Part shown: piece after piece, positions 15,774 through 24,600 of the stretch | Position numbering within the stretch: position 1 is the stretch's first letter | Layout of the letters: every line of letters starts with the position of its first letter | Source: a virus | Virus record (IMG/VR): IMGVR_UViG_3300048835_000899 | Coordinates: 1 to 28,779 of that record | Reading direction: 5' to 3' (one strand) | Length of the DNA: 28,779 nt | Position numbers and translations under genes: made by a program | Notes under the pieces: generated by a model | The model's database searches: none | Seen by the model: only the letters and a program-made list of their open reading frames with translations | Told to the model about the DNA's origin: nothing

Positions 15774-16892
15774 CTAGACAACGTTCTCCCAAAACTGGGG
15801 TACGCCATTGGTGCGCATGCGCTTCAGGATCGGCCGCAACGGGATACCGCGGTTGTAGGTCCGTTGGCCGCGCCTGTCGCTTAGTGGCTCTGTGCCGTGG
15901 TGCAGGGCGGCGAGACGGAGATCAGAGGTAAACGCGGGTGATCCGGATGAGCCGGGCGTCGTATTCGCGTCGTAGCGCACACGTAGAGAGCGTGAATCGA
16001 AACCCAAGACGACGCCGGCAGCGATGCGTTGGGTACCCTCTTCCAAGTCCATTGTCTCCGCCGGATGCTGAACCACGTAGAGGATGTCTTGTGCCAGCAG
16101 CGGCGGCGGCTCGCCCGCGATGCGCAGCCAGCCTCGCTCGCTCCCGTTCGCGCCTGATGGGGCACGGCCAATTTCGCTGTCTAGCCTTACCAACGCGTAG
16201 TCAAGCTCCTCCTCGCTCGGCTCTCGCCCGCCCGCCTGCGTGTCGGATGGCGCGTGCGGCGCCTTGTCGACGCACCATCCCTCCGCGAGGCCCACGCTTG
16301 GACCACCTGCGCCCCCCTGTGTCGAGAGACGGTCGAAGCGGCAGACCACGGCGCCGCGCTCCAACTTACCCTGCGCAATCCGATCCACTACGTGATGGTT
16401 GGTCAGCATCAGGTCCGGGCCGACCAGGAAGCCAGTCCCGATCTGCGGATTCTCCTCCCTGTTGTCACGGAGGCCAATCCAGCAGACTGCGCGGGAGATG
16501 GCCTGCATCCGCTCGATGAGGGACTTCATGGGCAATAGTGGATGACGCCGGCGGACGAAGTCCTGCAACGCCCCGTCAGTCGGCGTAGCCAGGGGCGGAG
16601 GCGCAGGAGGCGGCGGTGGTAGCGGAACGAGGCCCAAGGAAGCCGCGACCTCCTTGAGCGGCACGGACAGCCGTGCGCCGGACATTGTAGCCCGCACAAA
16701 CTGCTCTATCCATTCCTGCCCTTCGGCAAGCTGGATGGCTTGGCCGAACACCGTTCTTTTTCCGGCGAGCATGTTGATGTCGTCGGCAAGATTGACGCCA
16801 GTCTTGATCCAAATGGCACTCGAGAGGCTCTCGGACGTGAGATACGCGCCGAGGAGAGCTTTCAACAGCCTCTCACGTTCTTCGTCGCTCAT
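15774..16892 (-). CDS. EAD1-linked trypsin-like serine protease
   Basis: The 372-residue protein starts at the ATG at 16892 with AAAAGG upstream. Residues 1-88 match the helical effector-associated domain EAD1: RERLLKALLGAYLTSESL, an IKTGVNL block, then VFGQAIQLAEGQEWIEQFV. A proline linker (91-100) leads to a trypsin-like domain (about 130-372) with a complete triad: H167 in LTNHHVVD, D231 in ELDYALVRLD, S316 in PGSSGSPAF. There is no signal peptide, so it should be cytoplasmic. EAD1 domains mediate homotypic contacts that bring effectors to STAND or other sensors in bacterial conflict systems. The nearby nSTAND1 operon holds a second EAD1 protein, its likely partner. It is the second gene of a leftward pair, 43 nt behind the other protease. 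Confidence 0.85.
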   Translation of the reverse strand: MSDEERERLLKALLGAYLTSESLSSAIWIKTGVNLADDINMLAGKRTVFGQAIQLAEGQEWIEQFVRATMSGARLSVPLKEVAASLGLVPLPPPPPAPPPLATPTDGALQDFVRRRHPLLPMKSLIERMQAISRAVCWIGLRDNREENPQIGTGFLVGPDLMLTNHHVVDRIAQGKLERGAVVCRFDRLSTQGGAGGPSVGLAEGWCVDKAPHAPSDTQAGGREPSEEELDYALVRLDSEIGRAPSGANGSERGWLRIAGEPPPLLAQDILYVVQHPAETMDLEEGTQRIAAGVVLGFDSRSLRVRYDANTTPGSSGSPAFTSDLRLAALHHGTEPLSDRRGQRTYNRGIPLRPILKRMRTNGVPQFWENVV

Positions 16893-16909
16893 CGACCTTT
16901 TCCCCGGCT

Positions 16910-16930
16910 ATCGCCCCGCAATGCTTACTT
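16910..16930. repeat. 17-nt repeat, copy 1 (matches 27204-27224)
   Basis: ATCGCCCCGCAATGCTT occurs exactly at 16910-16926 and at 27204-27220; both continue as one differing base then CTT (20 of 21 identical). Copy 1 is in the 43-nt gap between the two protease genes. Confidence 0.6.
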
Positions 16931-16935
16931 CACAC

Positions 16936-18195
16936 CTATGTCCACCGCATCGCTGCGGCTTGCTCGATCTCCCGACCGCCGCGCAGTGCCGGCACCGCTG
17001 CGAGCACATGTGCATAGTTCTGCAGAAGCCATTGGCCGCCCATGTGCAGCGCCAGGACGGGCAACCTGCCGTCCTCATCACTCTGCAGCATCGCTACCGG
17101 CGATCCCGAGTTGCCGCCAAGAGTCGTCGCGTCGTGTCCAAGAGCCCATGCCGGCTCGGCATCGCCCGCAACCGTTCCAAGGCGTCGATCTACGCGTCCG
17201 AGCGCTAGGCGCTTCACTTCGTATTGGAACCTGAAGATGCGTTCGAGCGCCGCGAGGACCTCTGGTTCAATACGGCCGTCTGCGGAGCGAGGCAGCCGCG
17301 ATGGCTTGGCGGGATACCCGACGATAGCGAGGTCTCGCCGTCCCTGTGCGGCCCCACTGTTGGACACGAGGGGAAGGGGCAGCGGCAACGCCGCATTCTG
17401 CGCGTTCCGCTCATCTACTGTCAGCAGCGCGAGGTCGAGCTTGCGAAGGTCTACGGTCTCGCCGATTTGCGCAGGCCCCGCGAATGCGACCCCCGTGATG
17501 CGGAAGGCGAACCTCTCGTGAGCTCCGAGCTCCGCTTTGAAGTCAACTTCGACGCGTCCCGCGAATTCCCAGCCACCAGCCCCCGAGGGGTCGAGGACCA
17601 GCGCCTCCAGCACATGGCGGTTGGTCATCAGCAGGGCTGGCGCCACCAACAGGCCAGTGCCGGTGTGTTGGCCGTCGAGCTCGATCCGCCCGACCGAGCG
17701 GATCACCTCCGGGATGCGGGGCCCAGCGACCGCCAGCGCGTCGGCCCAGTACTCGTCGATCTCCGGGTCGTCCGGGTCGAAAGTGCCGTTCTGCACGAGA
17801 AGCGCGGGGCGGCCTTTGGTGCGCACTAGCGCCTCCAAGGCGAACACGTCACGGCCGTCGAGCCGCGCGCCCGTCGGGTCGCGCGTCGCCTTTTCCAGCG
17901 CCCGCTCGGCGTCGCCCAGCACCTGCTGGCGCAGGCGCAGCGTCTCCAGGTCGGGAGCGCCGACACCACGATCCCCGGCCGCGAAGCGGCGCTGCAGTCG
18001 ATCCACCAGCTCTCGGATGGTGGGCCGCAACGCGCGAGCCGCCTCGGATGCAGCTTCGCCGGCGCTCACACTCTCCAGCGCGCTGCCGATGGCGCTGTGC
18101 CCAAGAATACGCAGATAGGCGGAGGCGGCACGGCCGCGCTCGTCCCGACGGTTGCTGGTGCCGGTGGAGCCGACAGCCGAAGAGATTTCTTCCAT
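16936..18195 (-). CDS. Trypsin-like serine protease with unassigned helical N-terminal region
   Basis: The frame is open from 18291, but the first 32 codons are AT-rich and not protein-like; the ATG at 18195 (MEEISSAVG) gives 419 residues and is preferred, though its ribosome binding site is weak. Residues about 20-165 are helical and charged (RELVDRLQRR, LRLRQQVLGDAERALEKA) and do not match EAD1. The protease domain has H194 in LMTNRHVLE, D254 in RKLDLALLTVD and S363 in LGGNSGSPV, an intact triad. No signal peptide is seen. It is the first gene of the leftward pair, facing away from the lysozyme-STAND operon across a short shared promoter region. It may be activated by, or process, partners in the same island. 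Confidence 0.8.
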   Translation of the reverse strand: MEEISSAVGSTGTSNRRDERGRAASAYLRILGHSAIGSALESVSAGEAASEAARALRPTIRELVDRLQRRFAAGDRGVGAPDLETLRLRQQVLGDAERALEKATRDPTGARLDGRDVFALEALVRTKGRPALLVQNGTFDPDDPEIDEYWADALAVAGPRIPEVIRSVGRIELDGQHTGTGLLVAPALLMTNRHVLEALVLDPSGAGGWEFAGRVEVDFKAELGAHERFAFRITGVAFAGPAQIGETVDLRKLDLALLTVDERNAQNAALPLPLPLVSNSGAAQGRRDLAIVGYPAKPSRLPRSADGRIEPEVLAALERIFRFQYEVKRLALGRVDRRLGTVAGDAEPAWALGHDATTLGGNSGSPVAMLQSDEDGRLPVLALHMGGQWLLQNYAHVLAAVPALRGGREIEQAAAMRWT

Positions 18196-18244
18196 CGGAT
18201 GGAAAGGTAGATCACATCGATCGCGATTTCGAAACGAAAAATGT

Positions 18245-18273
18245 TTGACACAGTATGTCGGTGCGTGTGGAAT
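18245..18273 (+). promoter_or_regulatory. Candidate sigma70-type promoter of the lysozyme-EAD1-nSTAND-RiPP operon
   Basis: TTGACA (18245-18250), a 17-nt spacer and TGGAAT (18268-18273) fit a sigma70 promoter, with transcription expected near 18280 and a leader of about 105 nt. The AT-rich divergent gap (18196-18385) between the leftward protease and rightward operon is the logical control region. Confidence 0.45.
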
Positions 18274-18385
18274 GCAGAAGAATTCGACCATTCATACCAG
18301 AATTGCGCTTGGGCGTGGCTAGGAAGTATTCGGTCTAGGGCCGAAGACTGAAATTTGCACGCAGCCGTGTATAGAGGTCCTCAGC

Positions 18386-20302
18386 ATGGATACGAACGCG
18401 CGCGCAAAATCGCTGAGCTTCGAGGAAATTCTCGACATTGCGTGCGCCGATGAGGACGCTGCCATCGCATCCACGACCGCTCGCGCCGACGACGTAGCAG
18501 CCGAGGTAGAGCTAGCCCAGCTTGAGCGGCCCGCGCTGCCCGGCGCGCCGAGCGAGACACAGGTCTCGGCGTCCGCAGCCGCCTTAGTCATCGCGTTTGA
18601 GGTGACCAGCCAGTCCGTCTACGAACGGCGCTACCGCGCGCCCATCTGGCCCCACGGCGCCTCGGGCGTCACCATCGGGATCGGGTATGATCTCGGCTAC
18701 GTGGACGCGGCGACCTTGGAGGAGGACTGGGGCGGCAGCCTCGAGCCGAGTGTGATCTCGCGCCTCGCGCGCGCCTGCGGCGTGAACGGCGAGGCAGCCC
18801 GCGATCTTGTTAAGGATTTCGCAGACATCTCGGTGCCATGGACTGAGGCGGAGCACGTATTTCGCACCAGGACGCTGCCGCTCTACACGGGTACCACCGA
18901 GCGGGCGCTGCCAAACACCAAATTGCTCAACGGCGACTGCCTCGGCGCCCTCGTCTCTCTCGTTTACAATCGCGGTACCTCCTTCCGGCGAGAGGGAGAT
19001 CGCTTCCGCGAGATGCGGGCGATTCGCGATCACATGCAGAGCGAGAACTTCGCCGCAATCCCGGGCGAACTGCGCGCAATGCGGAGACTCTGGCAGGACG
19101 TCCCGAACATGGCGGGCCTGCTGCGGCGCCGCGAGGCTGAGGCGGCGCTGTTCGAGCGCGGACTGGAGACCATGTTTGCTCCTTCCGGCGTCAGGGCGAA
19201 TGCGATTGCCGAGAAGGCGCCGCCCTTGCGGAGCATCGAAACCGCTGCGGCGGAGCGAGGGGGCGGCTGGTTATTGGGTTGGCTGCGGTCGGTGGTTGAG
19301 GAGCCTACGCGTGATCGGGTCTTCGCGGAGATCGGGCCGCCTGCAGGAAGGCCTGAAACGGGGGTGGAGATCGAGCCCGACACGAGCTACGTGGCCCTGC
19401 GGGTCCTCGCGGCCCGGATCGTCAACGCCCGCAGATGGACGAGCCGCTATCACGCTGCCGTGCATGCGCGCTGCGACATGATCTACGAGGGCGGAACTGG
19501 GCGAATCGAACGGCAGGCAGTGCTCGCGCCAGACGGCTTCCGAGATATCGATCCCGGTGGGCAGGGCAAGCTGCTGCAGATCGATCGGCCTGTTTTCGGC
19601 CCTGCGCCCTATAGGGGCGACCTGCGTCTGTCGCTAGGGCTGTTCTCTGTGAAGTCTAGTGATTTGGCAGGGCCCTACCTGACGCTATTAAGCCAACTGG
19701 CCGAGACGAGCGCTCTCGGCTTTCTCAAGGCAGCCGAAGCGTACGTCGCACCGCTACGTAGTGCGGCCGAGCTTCTTTTCGGCACGTCGGGCGCGGCAGA
19801 TCTCGAGTGTGGTGTCGTTCGGGGCTTCAATCCGCTTAGGACCGGAGTTTGGGTATCGATGGGCGCGCCTCGGGAGCAGGTGCCGGAGCCTGGGAGGCTG
19901 CGCCTCGATCCAAGCGACTTCCGTTTGCTCTGGCCCGACGGCCGGGCAGTCGTTGATCATCCATATGTTGTGTTCTCAGTCGAGCGAGCATCTCAGCGCG
20001 AGGATTGGTTGGCGGTCCCAGATCTGCGCGATGCTTGGGAAGCGGTACGAACCGCGGTTCACGTGCGCGGTGATGGTACAGAGGCACGCGCTGCCCTTGC
20101 GGCGTTCCGGCGCGTGTGTTTGACGAGCCCTGACTTGATTGGAAGCGACGCCAAACGTCTGGTGCGCCGCGCCGAAGAGCGCTTCGCCTTCGCCACTCAG
20201 GGCGCTGGAAGTGGCGAGTTGGAAAGCCCGGCGCCACCAACACTGGCGCTGCGTCGCCTGGGATCGTTCGCAGACCTCGACCTATATGGCCGGCGTCGAT
20301 GA
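18386..20302 (+). CDS. Pesticin/T4-lysozyme-like domain protein with uncharacterised C-terminal region
   Basis: The 638-residue protein starts at an ATG with GAGG 9 nt upstream. After an acidic N-terminus (1-58), residues about 62-262 resemble pesticin/T4-type muramidases. Residue E72 lies 7 residues before Y79, matching the E11-Y18 spacing of T4 lysozyme. Next come GVT96-IGIGYDLG, LNGDCLGALVSLVYNRG (182-197) and the closing LLRRREAEAALFERG. E72 and T96 fit two of the three catalytic positions. Residues 280-638 are unrecognised. There is no signal peptide, so either it is exported by another route or the fold acts inside the cell. It is the first gene of the STAND operon and overlaps the next start by 4 nt. 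It could be a wall-damaging effector or a peptidoglycan-fragment sensor. Confidence 0.7.
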   Translation: MDTNARAKSLSFEEILDIACADEDAAIASTTARADDVAAEVELAQLERPALPGAPSETQVSASAAALVIAFEVTSQSVYERRYRAPIWPHGASGVTIGIGYDLGYVDAATLEEDWGGSLEPSVISRLARACGVNGEAARDLVKDFADISVPWTEAEHVFRTRTLPLYTGTTERALPNTKLLNGDCLGALVSLVYNRGTSFRREGDRFREMRAIRDHMQSENFAAIPGELRAMRRLWQDVPNMAGLLRRREAEAALFERGLETMFAPSGVRANAIAEKAPPLRSIETAAAERGGGWLLGWLRSVVEEPTRDRVFAEIGPPAGRPETGVEIEPDTSYVALRVLAARIVNARRWTSRYHAAVHARCDMIYEGGTGRIERQAVLAPDGFRDIDPGGQGKLLQIDRPVFGPAPYRGDLRLSLGLFSVKSSDLAGPYLTLLSQLAETSALGFLKAAEAYVAPLRSAAELLFGTSGAADLECGVVRGFNPLRTGVWVSMGAPREQVPEPGRLRLDPSDFRLLWPDGRAVVDHPYVVFSVERASQREDWLAVPDLRDAWEAVRTAVHVRGDGTEARAALAAFRRVCLTSPDLIGSDAKRLVRRAEERFAFATQGAGSGELESPAPPTLALRRLGSFADLDLYGRRR

Positions 20303-21660
20303 CTGAGCCATTCGAAGACTCTGAGGCGCTCGATGAAGCCACGCGCCTGGCTTTGTACAACGCCCTCATGGACAGTATTGAGAATCCGAAGCGCTTAGCC
20401 GTCGCCATATACTTCAGGACGAATTTTCGCCTCGAGGATGAGGTGAGGATTGATAACGCGAAGTCTGTAGTGATCGGCGACGTGATCAAACTCGCTGTCG
20501 GGCAGAGGTGGGTTAGTAAGCTTATCCTTGCAGCGCTTGATGCGGCTCCGGCTAGTCTGCCGATACAGTCCGTCGCGGGGAAGCTAAGGGTCTGCTGGAC
20601 GCCAAGAGCCGTCGACAGCGAGCCTGAGGCGTCATCTTCCGACGCTGCCCGCCATCAGATCGACGGTAGCGCGAATCCGCCTCCAGCCCCGCCGGAGCGA
20701 AAGTGCTTGCTGCTGTTGGGTCACCCGACAGCCGGCGCTGCTTCAAAGCCAGTCAGCGAAGCTTCCGCTGAGCTCGAACGGATTGTGGCCGCCCGCGGGG
20801 TAAGCATCGATAAGACTGGTGACGGTTGGACCGCCATTGCGGATCCGAGCAGCCAGAGCCCTGCACTCACGTCGACTCAAGCGGCAAGGGCAATCGTTGT
20901 TCAGCCAGCAGCGGCACGAGAAGCGGTATCTTGGGCTCAGTCTGAAGCTATTGGGTTTCGCGACGATCTGTCTAGTGTGATCCAAAGTAGCGATAGAGGC
21001 ACCGCGGCATGGCGGCCAAGCCGCTTTATTATCTGGGTTCCCAAGACGCTAGACCATCCGAAACTTGGCCCATGCCTTGGGCCGCGGGCCGACGGCTTGG
21101 AGTTCATCCACGCCGACCCAGGGGGAATGGCTAACCTCATTGAGCCCCAACCATCGACAGATAAGCCGCTCCTGACGATGGAAGAGAGTTATGACGATGG
21201 CTTCGTTCTCCGTGAATCGCTTCGGGAAAGGGTCGCGACAATCGTGCACGCTGCCATCTCTGTCTCACCCAGTCTGCAGTGGTGGGAGGGTGGTGCGATG
21301 CTCGCCAGCCAGATTAGGGCCAGAACTCCCCGGAGAGTTATCGTCGTAGCGCATGATTTGAACGTGAAACCGACGTCCGATCTTGTTAGTGAGCTGCGCA
21401 GCAAGCTCGCGGCGATCACCGACAAGATCCGCGCCGCCGATGCTACTGACCGTCAACCCCCAACGCGGATCTTTGGGGCCGGTCTCCTACATCTCACGCG
21501 CGATCACCATCCCTACAATGAATACGCGCGACCCACCGATTTGCCCGAATGGCGCTTCCTCCATCTCGAAGGAACGCCGGAGGCGATGATGCCCGTTGCG
21601 GATTATGAGCGTGGCTTTCAGAATCGTCTGAGAGCTTGGTGGTTCGGTAAGTCACCCTGA
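20299..21660 (+). CDS. EAD1 adaptor protein with unassigned C-terminal region
   Basis: The ATG at 20299 overlaps the previous stop (ATGA), giving 453 residues. Residues about 8-98 match EAD1: EATRLALYNALMDSIENP, AVAIYFRTNFRLEDE, VVIGDVIKLAVGQRWVSKLI, closely paralleling the EAD1 of the protease at 15774-16892. From about 133 the protein looks alpha/beta (KCLLLLGHPTAG, RFIIWVP, RRVIVVAHDL strands), but I cannot name a family; a TIR-like or caspase-like fold is conceivable, and no catalytic motif is evident. It may be a sensor, adaptor or effector that links EAD1 partners to the STAND protein encoded immediately downstream, whose ATG overlaps this stop by one base. Confidence 0.75.
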   Translation: MTEPFEDSEALDEATRLALYNALMDSIENPKRLAVAIYFRTNFRLEDEVRIDNAKSVVIGDVIKLAVGQRWVSKLILAALDAAPASLPIQSVAGKLRVCWTPRAVDSEPEASSSDAARHQIDGSANPPPAPPERKCLLLLGHPTAGAASKPVSEASAELERIVAARGVSIDKTGDGWTAIADPSSQSPALTSTQAARAIVVQPAAAREAVSWAQSEAIGFRDDLSSVIQSSDRGTAAWRPSRFIIWVPKTLDHPKLGPCLGPRADGLEFIHADPGGMANLIEPQPSTDKPLLTMEESYDDGFVLRESLRERVATIVHAAISVSPSLQWWEGGAMLASQIRARTPRRVIVVAHDLNVKPTSDLVSELRSKLAAITDKIRAADATDRQPPTRIFGAGLLHLTRDHHPYNEYARPTDLPEWRFLHLEGTPEAMMPVADYERGFQNRLRAWWFGKSP

Positions 21661-24600
21661 TGAGCTCCTCGCCGCACCAAGAGGATCGGGCCGCGGGTGT
21701 TGCTGACCCAATGGCGCGCATGCTCGAGGCGTTTGACCGTCTTCAAAAAGGCGAATCGTTGCACGACGGAGGCGCACGATTGCCCCCGCGGCCCTATCCC
21801 GGGTTGCGCAGCTTTACACCAGCAGAAGGCGACGTCTTTTTCGGTCGCGAACGAATGCTGCGCTTGGTTCGGGAAGAACTCGCTGCGAAGCGCCTGCTTT
21901 TTGTCATTGGCGGATCGGGTTCGGGCAAGTCGTCGCTCGTCCGCGCTGGAATCATGCCGCGCCTGACCGGTGCCGACCGCATCCCGGGCCGAACAGGAAA
22001 CTGGTATGCTGCCGAATTTCGGCCTCGAACAGCGCCGATGGAGGAACTGGCCACCAGCTTGGGGGATCTGATAGCCGAGGAGTTTCCGGATCAATCGGGC
22101 GGTCGAGATCTCGACGCCGCGCCGGAAGGTGATGCAAAGCAGCGCGCGAAGGCGGCTCGCGACAGATTTATGGCGAACTTCTGTGTAGAGTCGGGCGCGC
22201 GCGCTGACATCAGCCCGGCAAGACGCTTGCTGGACTTTGTACTGAACGAGTTGAATGAGCGGGATGCGAGACTAACGCGCGGCTTCCGCTCCGGCAGGCC
22301 CAATCTGCTGCTCGTTATTGACCAGTTCGAGGAGGTATTCCGACCGGAGGTTGAGCTACTGGGACCGGCCGGATCAAGATCCCTGCACGAGATGCTCGTT
22401 GAACTGCACGAGCATCTGGCCGTCGAAAACAGGACGCTGGGTGACAAAAGCCCGCGCGGTGCCGGCGGGCTCTACGTTATCGCGACGATGCGGAGCGAAG
22501 AGTACCATCGTATTGCCGATCATCCCGGCCTAGCCCGCGTTGCAAACAGCGGCAACTTCATGATCGACTTGTTCGATCCCGGAAGCGAGGCATCAGCATC
22601 CGCCGCGCAAGACAGCGACGACCTGCGAGCCGCGATTGTCAGTCCGGCTCGGCGAGTCATGGTTGGGTGGGGGCTCGGTAGTGAAGCGCAACATGGACAA
22701 CAGGACTGGCCATTTGACCCGGACGCGGTAACTGAGCTGCTTGAAGCGGCTAGGCTGCTTTCGATGGGCATCGGACACAGGCCGGATGTGCTCCCGCTTT
22801 TGCAGCACGCGCTGCGCGTGTGGTGGGAAAAGGCCGTCGAAAGCTGGCGCGGAGCCGGTGCCGTGACCACTCCGCTCTTAGCCACCGCGATACTTCAAGG
22901 CGGTGGCACGGCCGGTGCTGAATCCGCGGTTGATCTCGTCGCCTGCTTGGAAAGCGGTGCGAATGAAGCCGCGCTCAAGGCCAAACATGCGTTTGTCCGA
23001 GTGCTTGGGTCCGACAAAGACGGCTCGACCGATGTACTAGCTGAGGCAGCTCTGCAGGCAATCTTCCGTGCGCTGGCCAGGGTGGATGATCGAGGTAACC
23101 TGGCGCGACGGTTCGCAGACTCAGCCGCGATCGCCGAATACTTGATCGCGGACCTGGAGGGGCGGCGCCTGGCGGTTCCGGAGGGATCGCGCATTCTCGC
23201 TGCGCTGGATGCCGCACTGAGGCAACTCAGCGACTACGGGTACATTGCGGGCGGAGAGTTGGTCGATGGCAGGCAGCGGCCTTGGGACATCTCTCACGAG
23301 GCTCTGCTGCGGAACTGGTCGCGGTGCCGCACTTGGCTCGCGGCGCCGATTGAGGCGGCGCGAGCGCTGGAGAGCATTGCGCAGCAGGCTCCCGCATTGC
23401 CACCCGACGCATCCCCGTCGGTATTGCGTTCGTCTGTGTCGAAATCCCTCATCTCAGCCCTCAAGACGGCCGTCGGGGATCGTCCAACCCTGCCGCAAGC
23501 CTGGACCGATCTGCAGCTTGAGGGGCTCCTGGCCCGTTCTGAAGTTGCTCGCTCATGGGGGGTCTCGCGTGCATCGCGCGACGATGTCGCTAATGTCCGA
23601 ACGCGCATTGAGACAACAGTCAGGTCTGCGGAGGTGGCGCACCGACTGGCGGATGATGAAAAAGCGGCTAGCGAGGCACGCGCCGATTGGCAAAAGCGTC
23701 TGATCAAGCTCGGCAAGATAGCTGGCGCAGCACTCCTCCTCGCTGCCGGCTTCAGCGGGTATCAGTGGTTAGAGGCGCGAGGCGCACACAAACAAACGCA
23801 GCGCATTCTTGAAAATAGTGTCGCGTATGGCCTTACGACTGCGGCGGTGCCCGCGCGTGCAGGCGAGTGGCCGCCGGTGCTGCTGGCTTACGTTCTCCTC
23901 GGAGCGGACCTGCTGCACGACGATCGCTTTAGAAACATGTTCGAGTTCCGTGATTTGCCAGAGCGGCAGCGGATAGCACGAAGTGACTGGGATTGGGCTG
24001 CACGTTCAGTTCTCGGGTTTAGATACCGTCTGATCGGGGCCACGGAATTTGGCAATACCCGCACGCCGGAGAGAACAGGCCGCCTCTTCTGCGTTACGCC
24101 GAGTAAGGACGATAGCCCTGAAAATTGGGGGCAGGCAGTCGCTTCCCTACCGCTCCCAAGTTCGCAAGGAAGCCAGTATGCGGGCGTGCGACTCAGCCAA
24201 GAAAGCCTGCTGCTCGGAACACGCGTCCGCAGCGGCGAGTCATTTCAGGCCGCTCGAACGGATTTTGGCATCCTAGTCACGCAGCAAACCAGAGCATGCC
24301 TCTCAGAGAATGGCACGCTTTTAGTGGTCGCCCAACCAAACAACCCCAAACCTGAGCTATATGAGCTACAATGGACGCCGTGCCCCGGCCAGCGCGAGTG
24401 CGATAGTGATCAAAATGGCGGACAGCTACATGCACGCTTCATCCCGGTGATCGCGGGCGCGAACGCTGGTTGGGAGCCCCCGCAGGGCAGCTTTCCGTGT
24501 GCTGTTTCGGTCGCCTACTACAGTGTGCCTGCCGATCCGGAGTATGGCGCTATCTCGGCGGCCTCGGAAGCATCTCTGGTTAGAATTAGCTTCGACCCGC

